Shown here one piece after another: positions 25,995 to 35,406 of a stretch of DNA of 64,000 nucleotides. The notes below the pieces were generated by a model, which searched no databases, was not told the DNA's origin, and worked only from the letters and a program-made list of their open reading frames with translations. Source of the DNA: UBA4782 sp034430215. GTDB taxonomy: Bacteria > Chloroflexota > Anaerolineae > Anaerolineales > Anaerolineaceae. Position numbers and translations under genes: made by a program. Every line of letters begins with the position of its first letter. Position 1 is the first letter of the stretch. The DNA is taken from NCBI GenBank assembly GCA_034430215.1, contig DAOUFE010000007.1, forward strand, positions 62,001 to 126,000, given 5' to 3'.

Positions 25995-26261
25995 ATGAAT
26001 AAAGAAACAAAAAGCACGATCATTAATAATTACAAAACGCACGAAGGAGATACTGGTTCACCAGAAGTCCAGATCGCAATCCTCACCGCTCGCATCAAAG
26101 AGTTGACAGAGCATTTGCGTGTGCATAAGCACGATGAATCCACTCGCCGTGGATTGCTTCGACTGGTTGGACAGCGTCGGAGATTACTGACATATCTCCG
26201 GAATAAAGATTTCGGTCGCTACAAGACTCTGGCAGAAAGTCTGAGCCTGCGACAGAAGTAG
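25995..26261 (+). CDS. rpsO: 30S ribosomal protein S15
   Basis: An 88-residue S15 with the family core GDTGSPEVQIAILTARIKELTEHLRVHKHDE (residues 18-48) and RRLLTYLRNKDFGRYKTLAESL near the C-terminus. It binds 16S rRNA at the three-way junction of helices 20-22 in early 30S assembly. It sits upstream of pnp, the same gene order as in many bacteria including E. coli. Confidence 0.97.
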   Translation: MNKETKSTIINNYKTHEGDTGSPEVQIAILTARIKELTEHLRVHKHDESTRRGLLRLVGQRRRLLTYLRNKDFGRYKTLAESLSLRQK

Positions 26262-26275
26262 TTCGTATTCATCCA

Positions 26276-26387
26276 AAAACGAGGGACTGATAAATGTTTG
26301 TCACTCTGAGCAAAGCGAAGAGTCACGTTTATGTTGATGACTCATCACTGCGTTCAGCCTGATAAATAAAAATCAGCCCCTCGTTTT
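26276..26387 (+). terminator. Long inverted repeat after rpsO
   Basis: AAAACGAGGG (26276-26285) pairs perfectly with CCCTCGTTTT (26378-26387). After one mismatch, CTGAT (26287-26291) pairs with ATCAG (26372-26376). The enclosed 80 bases hold a repeat-like segment (see next entry). The structure ends rpsO mRNA or separates rpsO from pnp. Confidence 0.6.
26300..26326. repeat. REP-like element (gtcactctgag... agcgaagagtc)
   Basis: The 27-bp segment at 26300-26326 has the form GTCACTCTGAG-CAA-AGCGAAGAGTCAC, with short inverted arms ACTCT/AGAGT. This pattern resembles the small dispersed repeats of form GTCA(t/c)(n)CTGA(g/a)CG(n)AGCGAAG found in many bacterial genomes. A related copy lies at 49348. 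Only two copies are visible here, so the family assignment is tentative. Confidence 0.5.
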
Positions 26388-26389
26388 CA

Positions 26390-26462
26390 TCCCACCAGTT
26401 GGGAATTGAGAAGGATCCAGGAATTTTTTCCTGAACCGTTCTCAGTCCCTGACAGGGTGGGA
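26390..26462 (+). promoter_or_regulatory. Extended hairpin in the pnp leader
   Basis: The base is TCCCACC (26390-26396) with GGTGGGA (26456-26462). The middle is TGAGAA (26407-26412) with TTCTCA (26439-26444). The top is CAGG (26418-26421) with CCTG (26430-26433). It ends 23 bp before the pnp ATG. It resembles in position the RNase III-cleaved leader hairpin through which E. coli PNPase represses its own synthesis, but no sequence homology is claimed. Confidence 0.6.
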
Positions 26463-26485
26463 ATAAAAATTGAAAAGGGATAATT

Positions 26486-28741
26486 ATGAAACCTGAATCG
26501 AAAGTATATACAACCGATGTGGGTGGTCATCCGTTTACCTTTGAAACTGGTAAACTGGCTGCCCAGGCTGGTGGTGCGGTAACAGTACAAGTTGGAGACA
26601 ATATTGTCTTTGCTGCTGCCACCATGGGAAATGAACCACGCGAAGGGCAGGACTTTTTCCCGCTCACCGTGGAATATGAAGAGAAATTATATGCCGGTGG
26701 ACGCATCCCCGGATCTTACTTCCGACGTGAAGGTCGTCCTGCTGCCGAGGCTGTACTGACCGCCCGTCTGACTGATCGCCCACTGCGCCCCCTGTTCTCT
26801 CAAGACATGCGCAATGAAGTACAGGTGCTCATGTCTACACTGTCCTCAGACATGGAGCTACCTTTGGATGTTCTGGTCGTCAACGCTGCATCAGCCGCTT
26901 TGATGATTTCTGATATTCCCTGGGATGGCCCCGTTGGATGCGTGAGAATTGGTCGAATCGATGGAGAGTGGGTAGTCAACCCATCTTATACCCAATTGGA
27001 TCAATCAGATCTTGACCTGCGAATTGCTGGTACTCGCGACGCCATTCTGATGGTGGAATGTGGTGCCAATGAGATCAAAGAAAGCGACATGGTCGAAGCA
27101 ATTACATTTGGTCACAAAGCTATCCAACCTATCATAGATTTACAATTCCAGATGGCTGCCGAAGTTGGAAAACCAAAACGGGAAGTTCCCCTCTTCAGTC
27201 TGGATACCAGCCTGGTAGAACAAATCAGTGAACGCTTTGGTCAACAATTGGTAGAAGCATTGAATGCACCTCATGGGAAGAATGAATTCAATGAGGCCAT
27301 GAATACCCTGGAAGCTCAGGTAGTAGAAGCATTTGTCACACCTGATGAACCGGAAAAAACAGGCAAAGTCAAAGACGCATTCCATGAAGTAATGAAACAT
27401 GCAGTACGTTACAGCATCCTGAATGATCACAAACGACTGGATGGCCGCAAGTTGGATGAGATTCGCCCCATTTGGTGTGAGGTCGGGCTTTCACCTCGTG
27501 CGCATGGCTCTGGACTCTTCACCCGTGGAGAAACACAGGTACTTACTCTGGCAACCCTGGGTACTCCCAAAGAAGCCCAGGAACTGGATTCCCTTACCCC
27601 CATTGATGTCAAGCGATACATGCATCATTACAACTTCCCGCCCTTCTGTACTGGTGAAGTAAAGCGATTGGGTGGTCAAAGCCGCCGTGAAATTGGTCAT
27701 GGTGCATTGGCTGAACGGGCACTTGTCCCTGTTCTTCCTTCCGAAGAAGAATTTCCTTACACCATCCGCCTGGTTTCAGAAGTGATGGCTTCGAATGGCT
27801 CCAGCTCTATGGCATCAGTATGCGGTTCAACGCTTGCGCTGATGGATACTGGTGTACCGATCAAAGCACCAGTGGCCGGTGTGGCAATGGGTTTGATCAA
27901 AGAAAATGACCAGTATATCATCCTGACCGATATCCAGGGTGCAGAAGATCACCTGGGTGATATGGATTTCAAAGTGGCGGGCACCAGCGATGGAATTACT
28001 GCACTGCAAATGGATATCAAGATTAAAGGGATTACACCACAGATTATGTCTGAAGCACTTGCACAGGCAAAAGAAGCCCGCTACTTTATTCTAGGAAAGA
28101 TCCTGGAAACCATTCCAGCCCCTCGACCTGAATTAAAACCACATGTTCCACGCATAACAACCATCAAGATCCCACAGGAAAAGATCGGTGCCTTGATTGG
28201 TCCTGGTGGTAAGAACATCCGTGCATTACAAGAAGAAACTGGTACCAAGATTGATATTGGTGAAGACGGAACTGTCTTTATCGCTGCAACAGATGGTATA
28301 GGTGAATCTGCTGCTCGTGACCGGATCCTGTCTATGACAGAAAGTGCCCAGGTTGGTCACATTTACACAGGCAAAGTTGTTCGCATCGAATCATTTGGTG
28401 CCTTCATTGAAATCCTCCCTGGCGTAGATGGTATGGTTCATATTTCTCAGCTCGATTCCGAGCGGGTGAACAAAGTAGAGGATATCGTCAATATGGGTGA
28501 TGAGATCACCGTAATGGTGACCGGTATCGATGAGAACGGGAAGATCCGTCTCAGCCGTCAGGCTGTGCTCGAAGGTTGGACAGCAGAAGAAGCAGCTTCA
28601 CATGACCGACCCAAACCATCTGGTGGCAGTGATCGTCGTGGCGGTCGTGAAGGTGGTCGTTCAGGTGGTGGTTTCCGCAATAGCGGCGACCGGCGTAATT
28701 CAGGTGGTGATCGCCGCGGTGGCGGTGGATACCATAGATAA
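26486..28741 (+). CDS. pnp: Polyribonucleotide nucleotidyltransferase (PNPase)
   Basis: A 751-residue PNPase with two RNase PH domains (residues 10-220 and 320-540), an all-helical linker, a KH domain (KIGALIGPGGKNIRALQEETGTKIDI, about 575-600) and an S1 domain (GHIYTGKVVRIESFGAFIEILPGVDGMVHISQL, about 630-665). It degrades RNA phosphorolytically from the 3' end in the cytoplasm and may form the degradosome core. The last 45 residues are a Gly/Arg/Asp-rich tail (GGSDRRGGREGGRSGG), longer and more repetitive than in E. coli, possibly for RNA or partner binding. It follows rpsO with a hairpin-containing leader. A terminator follows at 28760. Confidence 0.97.
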   Translation: MKPESKVYTTDVGGHPFTFETGKLAAQAGGAVTVQVGDNIVFAAATMGNEPREGQDFFPLTVEYEEKLYAGGRIPGSYFRREGRPAAEAVLTARLTDRPLRPLFSQDMRNEVQVLMSTLSSDMELPLDVLVVNAASAALMISDIPWDGPVGCVRIGRIDGEWVVNPSYTQLDQSDLDLRIAGTRDAILMVECGANEIKESDMVEAITFGHKAIQPIIDLQFQMAAEVGKPKREVPLFSLDTSLVEQISERFGQQLVEALNAPHGKNEFNEAMNTLEAQVVEAFVTPDEPEKTGKVKDAFHEVMKHAVRYSILNDHKRLDGRKLDEIRPIWCEVGLSPRAHGSGLFTRGETQVLTLATLGTPKEAQELDSLTPIDVKRYMHHYNFPPFCTGEVKRLGGQSRREIGHGALAERALVPVLPSEEEFPYTIRLVSEVMASNGSSSMASVCGSTLALMDTGVPIKAPVAGVAMGLIKENDQYIILTDIQGAEDHLGDMDFKVAGTSDGITALQMDIKIKGITPQIMSEALAQAKEARYFILGKILETIPAPRPELKPHVPRITTIKIPQEKIGALIGPGGKNIRALQEETGTKIDIGEDGTVFIAATDGIGESAARDRILSMTESAQVGHIYTGKVVRIESFGAFIEILPGVDGMVHISQLDSERVNKVEDIVNMGDEITVMVTGIDENGKIRLSRQAVLEGWTAEEAASHDRPKPSGGSDRRGGREGGRSGGGFRNSGDRRNSGGDRRGGGGYHR

Positions 28742-28759
28742 ATTGAATTTAATTAGATC

Positions 28760-28787
28760 AACAGACCGTCAGAAATGGCGGTCTGTT
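28760..28787. terminator. Bidirectional terminator between pnp and the ABC exporter gene
   Basis: A 9-bp stem AACAGACCG / CGGTCTGTT followed by TTAT lies 19 bp past pnp and just before the stop of the convergent ABC gene. The T-rich flank on the pnp side makes it a good intrinsic terminator for pnp. It may also serve the minus strand. Confidence 0.8.
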
Positions 28788-28790
28788 TAT

Positions 28791-30611
28791 TTAACTCCCG
28801 CTTTCAACCATTTCGCGTGCTTTCTCCACATACTCCAGACTCTGATGTCGGAAATATGTATTATATAGCATGGCATAATGCCCACCCTTTTCCAATAGCC
28901 CCATATGATTCCCCTCTTCGATCACCTTTCCCTTTTCCATTACAATGATGCGGTCTGCGCTCTTTACTGTTGATAGCCTATGCGCAATTAAAATACTTGT
29001 TGAGCGCTCCAATATCAAGTTCAACGCTTGTTGGATCTGCCATTCTGTGAATGGGTCAATGCTGGCAGTAGCTTCATCCAATATGAAAATCTCGGGATGT
29101 TGTACCAGTACACGCATCAAGGATACGAGCTGTCGCTGCCCCATGCTTAATCTAGATCCACGCTCTCCTACCTCTGTATGCAATCCATCTGGGAGAGTTT
29201 CCAGCCATTCACCATCTCCTATTTGCTTGGCCAAAGTTGTGATCTCTGCTTCAGTGGCGTCCTGACGGGTATACCGGATATTCTCCAGTACTGTATCCGA
29301 AAACAAGAAGGGCACCTGTGAAACAATCCCAAGATGCTTTCGATATTCAGCAAGGTCAAAAGTGCGGATATCTTTCCCATCGATCAGAATGCTGCCTGAT
29401 TGAAATTCATAGAACCGGGCGATCAACTTGGCAACGGATGATTTTCCAGCACCGGTATGCCCCACAATCGCCAGATTTTCTCGCGGCTTAATGTGCAAAG
29501 TCAGATCCTCCAGCACACCTTCATCTTCTTTGTAATAAAAACAGACATTCTGGAAATCTATTTGCCCCTTCAGACCAGATACTGGAAGGTTATCAGTTTG
29601 AACTACTGCTGGTTCGGCATCGATCAGGGCAAATACCCTTTCAGAAGCAGACAACCCATTTTGAATCGATGACCAGAAAGCAGAGATGTTCATCACTGGA
29701 AAAAGGAACCGGTCAAGACTGAGCAGAAAAAGATACCACGATCCTGCAGTAACAATGGCAGAGGTGACAGAAAGCCCCCCCACATAAACCATCACCGCAG
29801 TAGCCACTCCAGCCAAAGCATTGAGAAGAGGGAAAATGAGACCCAGCACTACCCCGCGCCGCCAATTAACCTGATAGGAACGTGTGTTTGCTTCGTTGAA
29901 AGCATCATAGATGCTTTTTTCTTGTCGGAAGTTCTTTGCCACAGAAATACCGCTGATGGTTTCCTTGATAGTCGAATTGACGTTTGCCATCGCCCGCATC
30001 CCCTGTTGGGTTGCCTTGCGTGCCAATTGGCGGAATAATATTCCAATGAAAAACACAACCGGCATGATCAGAAAAACCATCAAAGAAAGCCGCCATTCGA
30101 TGCCCACCAGCACAATTCCTAGAACCACAACCTCCAGAAGCTGTGATGCCACATCGGTGATTACAGAGATCAATTGCCCAAAATCCTGAGTATCAGTAGT
30201 GATACGAGAGACAATTCTTCCTGAAGAATATTCGTCATAAAATGACAGGTCATGGTTTTCTGCTGCTTGAAACCCATCACTGGCAAGCTGCATCACAACA
30301 TTAGCGGTAGCTTGGACCATGGTGCACCTGCCAATCCAATTAGCTATCCAATTGAAGAAACCAATTCCGAATGCCAGCGCTGATACGAGAATTATTCCGC
30401 TCATTTTAGGATCATCCTTAAGCCAATCAACTGCTTTCGAAATGATCATCACTGAAGTGGCACTTGCCAGTGAAATTAAAATCGTCATGATCGAAACAAG
30501 AATGATCTTTCCGCGTTCCGGTTTAAAATAATGCAAAATTCTTTTAACTAGATCGCGGTCTTTATACTTGCGATCATATTTTTCAGCATCCAATCCCTCA
30601 AAAAATCCCAT
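28791..30611 (-). CDS. ABC exporter half-transporter, catalytic-site subunit
   Basis: A 606-residue protein with six membrane helices in residues 30-340 and a nucleotide-binding domain at the C-terminus. Walker A is GHTGAGKSS, the signature is RLSMGQRQLVSL and Walker B is IFILDEATASID with the catalytic Glu. The signature LSMGQ is slightly altered from LSGGQ. It is the downstream member of a pair with 30629-32419 (17-bp gap), which has the degenerate site. The pair should form a heterodimeric exporter in the inner membrane, similar in design to LmrCD, BmrCD or TM287/288. The substrate is unknown; drugs, lipids or peptides are possible. Confidence 0.9.
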   Translation of the reverse strand: MGFFEGLDAEKYDRKYKDRDLVKRILHYFKPERGKIILVSIMTILISLASATSVMIISKAVDWLKDDPKMSGIILVSALAFGIGFFNWIANWIGRCTMVQATANVVMQLASDGFQAAENHDLSFYDEYSSGRIVSRITTDTQDFGQLISVITDVASQLLEVVVLGIVLVGIEWRLSLMVFLIMPVVFFIGILFRQLARKATQQGMRAMANVNSTIKETISGISVAKNFRQEKSIYDAFNEANTRSYQVNWRRGVVLGLIFPLLNALAGVATAVMVYVGGLSVTSAIVTAGSWYLFLLSLDRFLFPVMNISAFWSSIQNGLSASERVFALIDAEPAVVQTDNLPVSGLKGQIDFQNVCFYYKEDEGVLEDLTLHIKPRENLAIVGHTGAGKSSVAKLIARFYEFQSGSILIDGKDIRTFDLAEYRKHLGIVSQVPFLFSDTVLENIRYTRQDATEAEITTLAKQIGDGEWLETLPDGLHTEVGERGSRLSMGQRQLVSLMRVLVQHPEIFILDEATASIDPFTEWQIQQALNLILERSTSILIAHRLSTVKSADRIIVMEKGKVIEEGNHMGLLEKGGHYAMLYNTYFRHQSLEYVEKAREMVESGS

Positions 30612-30628
30612 AAGCTGCCTGCTTTTTA

Positions 30629-32419
30629 TTAACTAAAAATTCTCTGATATGCTTCAGAAGTTTTCATCAATTCTTCATGAGAACCCATAGCTACCAGCCG
30701 ACCTTTTCGCATTACCAGGATCAGGTCTGCCCAACGGATCTGCGATAATCTGTGCGTAATGATAAATGTAGTTCGCCCCTTTGCAGCTGTATAGATAGCT
30801 CTTTGGATGCGGTCTTCTGTAGCACTATCGATAGCACTGGTTGAATCATCCAAAACAAGAATTCGAGGATCAGTCAGAAAAGCACGTGCCAGTGCAAGGC
30901 GTTGTCGCTGCCCTCCCGATAGAGTCACCCCGCGCTCTCCAAGGATGGTATCATAGCCATCCTTGAAAGTAAGGATGAACTCATCTGCCTGCGCTGCTTT
31001 TGCAGCAGCTTCTATCTCATCCCGGGTAGCTCCAGGTTTTCCAAAAGCAATATTTTCTCCAATGCTGCGTGAAAACAGAAATATATCTTGCTCAATGATT
31101 GATATATTTCTTCGTAGGGTTTCCAGATTCCAATCGCGTACATTTACTCCATCGACCAGTACATCACCCTTAATTGTGTCATAGGTTCTATTGATCAACT
31201 TCACCAGGCTGGTCTTGCTCGAACCAGTTTGTCCGACGATAGCAACGGTTTGACCCGGTTTTACTTTAAAACTAATATCCTCCAAAATTGGATCACCATC
31301 TTCATATCCAAAGGAAACTCCCTTGAATTCAACTTCGCCTTTCATTGGCTCACAAAAACCAGTCAGATTTTGATCCAGATTATTCTCACGATTCATTAAC
31401 TCAAGCAAACGACGAGCACCTGTAAGACCAGTAGCAATTTGCGAATATGCCCATAAAGAAGTGAACGTGGGAAAGTCCAGCATCAGTAATAAGCCATAAT
31501 ACCCAATCACCTGCCCCATATCGATAACACCATTTTTATAAAGCAGAAGTGCCTGCAATAATCCGACAGCCAGTGCTGTGGAAAGGAGCAAGAGTGGTAG
31601 AAAACGAGCCTCAGTTTTTCCCTGATCCACCACAGCATTTTTATATCCGGTTGCATTCTTAATGAATAAAGCGATTTCCGATTTCTCCTGGGAGGCTCCT
31701 TTGACTGTTTCAATGCCATCCAGAGCTTCAGCCAGGCGGGTATTCAACTTTCCAAAAGATTCGCGCACCCGGTTAGTGATGGGTTTTAACTTTCCCATAT
31801 ATTCCCATAGCGCAAGAAAGTACATGATAATAAAAACAACAGGGGTAATGATCAGCGAAGGATGATAAGTAGGGGCAAGAATGACTGGCATGATCAAGAA
31901 GTTTAATGAACCAATCACCATATTCAAACCGGGGCTGAAGAAAAAATTCACCTGTCGTACATCATTTGTTGCACGTGCCATGGTATCACCCACTGGTTGC
32001 AGGCTGTGAAAAGTCATGCTTTTACCCAACAGTGTGATATACAGTTCATCACGTACATTCCGTTCTGTCCGTTGTGCGATCAATTCGAAACTCAAATTGC
32101 GCATAAGCTGCATCCCTCCGCGGATCACCTGGGAAATCCCAAGGATCAGAGCTAGAGAGCCTAATGCGCCAATGTTTTCTTTCGCATTGGGAGCTGTGAT
32201 GAGATTATAAGCACGCCCGATCAGCATTGGAGAAACAGACATCAATGCAGCATTGAGGAAAGCTCCAATAGTAGCTGAAAGGAGAATATACCAGTTCTGC
32301 TTCGCGTGAGATAAAATCCAGCGAAGTGGTGTTGTGCGGTTTGTTTTGAAACGTTGAGGAAGACTAAATTCAGTGATAGACATTGATGTACCCGAAGGAA
32401 TGATTTTATCATCATTCAT
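30629..32419 (-). CDS. ABC exporter half-transporter, degenerate-site subunit
   Basis: The start is set at ATG 32419 (MNDDKIIPSG); TTG 32428 would add three residues. The protein has six membrane helices and a nucleotide-binding domain with Walker A GQTGSSKTS, signature LSGGQRQRLALARAF and Walker B ILVLDDSTSAID. The usual catalytic Glu after Walker B is Asp, which makes one of the two composite ATP sites catalytically weak. This is the hallmark of heterodimeric exporters. The subunit pairs with 28791-30611. No regulator gene is adjacent. Confidence 0.9.
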   Translation of the reverse strand: MNDDKIIPSGTSMSITEFSLPQRFKTNRTTPLRWILSHAKQNWYILLSATIGAFLNAALMSVSPMLIGRAYNLITAPNAKENIGALGSLALILGISQVIRGGMQLMRNLSFELIAQRTERNVRDELYITLLGKSMTFHSLQPVGDTMARATNDVRQVNFFFSPGLNMVIGSLNFLIMPVILAPTYHPSLIITPVVFIIMYFLALWEYMGKLKPITNRVRESFGKLNTRLAEALDGIETVKGASQEKSEIALFIKNATGYKNAVVDQGKTEARFLPLLLLSTALAVGLLQALLLYKNGVIDMGQVIGYYGLLLMLDFPTFTSLWAYSQIATGLTGARRLLELMNRENNLDQNLTGFCEPMKGEVEFKGVSFGYEDGDPILEDISFKVKPGQTVAIVGQTGSSKTSLVKLINRTYDTIKGDVLVDGVNVRDWNLETLRRNISIIEQDIFLFSRSIGENIAFGKPGATRDEIEAAAKAAQADEFILTFKDGYDTILGERGVTLSGGQRQRLALARAFLTDPRILVLDDSTSAIDSATEDRIQRAIYTAAKGRTTFIITHRLSQIRWADLILVMRKGRLVAMGSHEELMKTSEAYQRIFS

Positions 32420-32471
32420 TACATGCAAGTGAAATGTGTCACAAGCAATTATTATATTTATAAAAAAACTG

Positions 32472-34025
32472 TTATCCCTTGGAGGAGGTCGGCAGCCAGG
32501 GCATTTCAGGACCCGTTATTCCCAGATATTCTGCCAGGGCAGCACGCATGGCAGTGCGGTCATCCCAGGCATATTCGACATCTCCAAAACACATGGATTG
32601 TTCATGCCCTTTTCCGCAAGAGACAACCAGGTCACCCGGTTGAGCCAATCGCAGTGCAGTACGGATGGCTTCACCCCGATCAGGGACGCGCCAGAAAGTT
32701 TTTCCTTCAATTCCCCCCTGTCTGGTTGCTGCATCTGCCATCTCCGCAAGAATTGCATCCAAAGATTCAGTTCGAGGATCCTCGGCAGTCAAAATTGATA
32801 GATCTGCCAAATTAATAGAAACCTCTGCCATCATACGCCGTTTAGCTCTATCCCGCAAGCCAGCCGAGCCAAAGACAGTGATTACTTTTCCATGGGTCAT
32901 CTGCCTGACTGCCTCAATAGCTACTTTCAGTGCATTGGGTGTGTGAGCAAAATCCACAATTGCTGTAAACTGCTGCCCCAGATCGATGCGTTCCATCCTG
33001 CCCGATACGGATTTTAGCGAACTGATCCCTTGTGCAACAATTTCAGGGGAAATACGCAACCCAAATATTGCTGCACTCATCGCCGCCAGGATATTCGAGA
33101 TGTTGAATTCTCCTACCAAAGGTGTGGAAATGGGTTGGCGAAATTCTTTTGTAACAGCAGTAAAGTGAATGCCGTCAGGTGAATACTCCACATCTTCTGC
33201 CCAAAGGTCCGCACCAGGCTTCATACTGTAACAGATTTTCCTGCAACCTGGAATAACAGAAAGGGCGTCATATGAACGATCATCTTTATTCAAGACAGCC
33301 AGTCGGGGATTGCCCTGCGGTTTCAGCTTTGTTTCGGATAAATAGCGGAAAAGCTGCGCCTTGGCATCGAGATAGGCTTCATACGATCCATGAAAATCAA
33401 GATGTTCATGGGTAATATTTGTGACCACCGCAATATCAAATTCACAAGCTGCTACCCGTTGCTGTGCCAATCCATGAGAAGTAGCTTCCAGCACAACATG
33501 GGTTGTTCCTGCCTGTGCCATTTCTGCAAGATACTGCTGCACATCCGGTGCGTCGGGTGTAGTCACGTGAAAACCCGTATCCACTTCCTTGTCACCAATC
33601 ACAGCATTTACCGTAGAGATCATGCCAGCTTTTTTTCCAGCCTTGATCAGAATAGCATTCAATAGATTACAGGTCGTAGTTTTACCATCGGTTCCGGTTA
33701 CGCCGATCATGGTCATTTTACGAGATGGATGATCATGCCAGGCAGCCGATAGGTACGCTAATGCTTTCCGGCTGTCATCCACCTGGATGTATGGAACACC
33801 CGGTGCTGAAATTTCCTGCATTCCCACAATTACTGATGCACCCCTTTTTACAGCATCGGGTATGTAGCGATGTCCATCCATACTGAAACCTTGCAAAGCG
33901 ACAAATAAACTGCCGGGTGCCACCTTGCGAGAATCAAAGCAAATTGACTGGATTTCCATTTCTGGCAGAGCAGACGGTCGAATTATTTGTACTGGTATAT
34001 TGTAAAAAAGTTGTTGTAATTTCAT
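32472..34025 (-). CDS. murE: UDP-N-acetylmuramoyl-tripeptide synthetase (MurE)
   Basis: A 517-residue Mur ligase. ATP-binding P-loop GVTGTDGKTTTCNLLNAIL (about 108-126), the middle domain TSHGLAQQRV and NITHEHLDFHGSYEAY, and the C-terminal FAHTPNALKVAIEAV are all typical of MurE. It adds the third amino acid to UDP-MurNAc-Ala-Glu in the cytoplasm. The residue-selecting region reads LTAEDPRTESLDAIL. Meso-diaminopimelate enzymes usually have DNPRxEdP, so EDPR here may mean a different amino acid such as ornithine or lysine; this is not decided by sight. Other murein genes are not adjacent. Confidence 0.93.
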   Translation of the reverse strand: MKLQQLFYNIPVQIIRPSALPEMEIQSICFDSRKVAPGSLFVALQGFSMDGHRYIPDAVKRGASVIVGMQEISAPGVPYIQVDDSRKALAYLSAAWHDHPSRKMTMIGVTGTDGKTTTCNLLNAILIKAGKKAGMISTVNAVIGDKEVDTGFHVTTPDAPDVQQYLAEMAQAGTTHVVLEATSHGLAQQRVAACEFDIAVVTNITHEHLDFHGSYEAYLDAKAQLFRYLSETKLKPQGNPRLAVLNKDDRSYDALSVIPGCRKICYSMKPGADLWAEDVEYSPDGIHFTAVTKEFRQPISTPLVGEFNISNILAAMSAAIFGLRISPEIVAQGISSLKSVSGRMERIDLGQQFTAIVDFAHTPNALKVAIEAVRQMTHGKVITVFGSAGLRDRAKRRMMAEVSINLADLSILTAEDPRTESLDAILAEMADAATRQGGIEGKTFWRVPDRGEAIRTALRLAQPGDLVVSCGKGHEQSMCFGDVEYAWDDRTAMRAALAEYLGITGPEMPWLPTSSKG

Positions 34026-34087
34026 CGTTCCAAGTATAACGTATGTATTTGGTTGTAGTAGATAGCATCTATTAAGTTTCGAGTTTT

Positions 34088-34633
34088 TTAAAGAAAAAGG
34101 AATGGAACAATTTGCATCCAGAAAGGTGTGAATACCAGAACAAGCCAGCCAATCAATGCACCAATGATAAGCCCTGCAAGAATATCAATAAAGAAATGCA
34201 CACCCATGCTCACTCGCGCCAGACTCATGATTGGAGCCCAAATGATTAAAACAATCATGAACCAAACTGGACCTAACCCTATTGCCATAGTTGCCAAAAA
34301 TCCGGCTCTTGAAGCATGCCCCGATGGAAAAGAATGGGGATCCGTAAGCCGATAAAATGCCCCCCATTCTCCCTCAGGTCTGCGCCTGCGGATGGTGAAT
34401 TTCATCGTAAAAATAATCACGATTTCGACCGCTATACCCACGGCAATCATGGCAGCTCGGTTATGCCATTCCCCCTTGCTAGCCAACCATACAATCAGTA
34501 ATCCAGCTAGCCAGAACCATGAGTCGCCGGTATGTGCCATGAAAGACATACAGTACCAGAGGATTTTTTGTTCTGGGTGAATGCGGATTTTTTCGGTGAG
34601 GTGATGATCAAAATCTCTAACAGCTTGCAGCAT
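34088..34633 (-). CDS. PAP2-family membrane phosphatase
   Basis: A 181-residue membrane protein with the three PAP2 motifs in order: KFTIRRRRP (K-x6-RP), SFPSGHASR (PSGH) and ARVSMGVHFFIDILAG (SR-x5-H-x3-D). About five hydrophobic segments surround them, placing the active site at the membrane face. Such enzymes remove phosphate from undecaprenyl pyrophosphate, phosphatidic acid or related lipids. It starts at the stop of the nucleotidyltransferase gene (a one-base TAATG overlap), so the two are coupled and may handle a common lipid-linked intermediate. Confidence 0.87.
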   Translation of the reverse strand: MLQAVRDFDHHLTEKIRIHPEQKILWYCMSFMAHTGDSWFWLAGLLIVWLASKGEWHNRAAMIAVGIAVEIVIIFTMKFTIRRRRPEGEWGAFYRLTDPHSFPSGHASRAGFLATMAIGLGPVWFMIVLIIWAPIMSLARVSMGVHFFIDILAGLIIGALIGWLVLVFTPFWMQIVPFLFL

Positions 34634-35406
34634 TATCCACCATACTTATTTTGAAAATAAGTTTCTACCAGCTCCAATTGATTAGGTTTATCCACATCCA
34701 TGCCAACTTCAGCAAAAGGTGAAATTAAAACCTTACCATTTATTCCCAATCGACGAGAAACCACCTTTTCAGCTTTTTCAAGAGAGAGCCAACCCATGAA
34801 CATCATAAAGAGTAAATCGAAACCCATGATTGCCGCTTGTTTTAAAGCATTTTTACGATTAGCAACCAGTTTTTTCATGACAGGCAAATCTTCCAATGCT
34901 TTTTGGCTATTGATAACGATCACATCACCTCCGCAGACTTCCAACCCTTTCGCCTTTACATAGCTGCGTTTTGAACCAGGGAAGACCTTTTCCATGACAT
35001 CGCGAGGTACAACAGTATATTGAAAATCACTGGGATGATTCACAGCTTCTTCAGCAGCCCATTTCAACATTTCAGAGGTCACACATGGCAGATCACCCGA
35101 TACAACCATCATAGGACGATGTTTCGGGTTGAACTTCAATAATTCTTCCGCTCCCGCACGAATATTTTCAATGATTCCACCTTTGCCCTGTAAAATACGA
35201 ATATCACCGGGAAAAGATATTGGGGTATCAGCCGGTAAGCCCATGACAACGACATGCTCAGCGCCTGCCTGTGCCAATGCATCCAGTACCCATTGCACCA
35301 TGGTTTTTCCATAGATAGGTAATGTACATTTGGGTTGACCTTGCGTTACTTCATAAAGCAGTTCCTCAGGTTGAGGTATACCACCTGCAGTGATGATCGC
35401 ATCCAT
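34633..35406 (-). CDS. Nucleotidyltransferase family protein (MobA/NTP_transf_3-like)
   Basis: A 257-residue protein beginning MDAIITAGGIPQPEELLYEV with a sugar-nucleotide-transferase-type Rossmann start (ITAGG instead of the usual LAGG), then QPKCTLPIYGKTMVQWVLDAL and VVSGDLPCVTSEML. The fold is that of enzymes that join an NTP to a phospho-sugar, CTP to a sugar alcohol phosphate, or GTP to molybdopterin. The substrate is unknown. It overlaps both neighbours by one base, so all three genes 34088-36347 are translated together. Confidence 0.75.
   Translation of the reverse strand: MDAIITAGGIPQPEELLYEVTQGQPKCTLPIYGKTMVQWVLDALAQAGAEHVVVMGLPADTPISFPGDIRILQGKGGIIENIRAGAEELLKFNPKHRPMMVVSGDLPCVTSEMLKWAAEEAVNHPSDFQYTVVPRDVMEKVFPGSKRSYVKAKGLEVCGGDVIVINSQKALEDLPVMKKLVANRKNALKQAAIMGFDLLFMMFMGWLSLEKAEKVVSRRLGINGKVLISPFAEVGMDVDKPNQLELVETYFQNKYGG

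Noticed and set aside
26389..26462. A riboswitch in the pnp leader
   Set aside because: The pairing is a simple extended hairpin with no conserved aptamer core that I can recognise.
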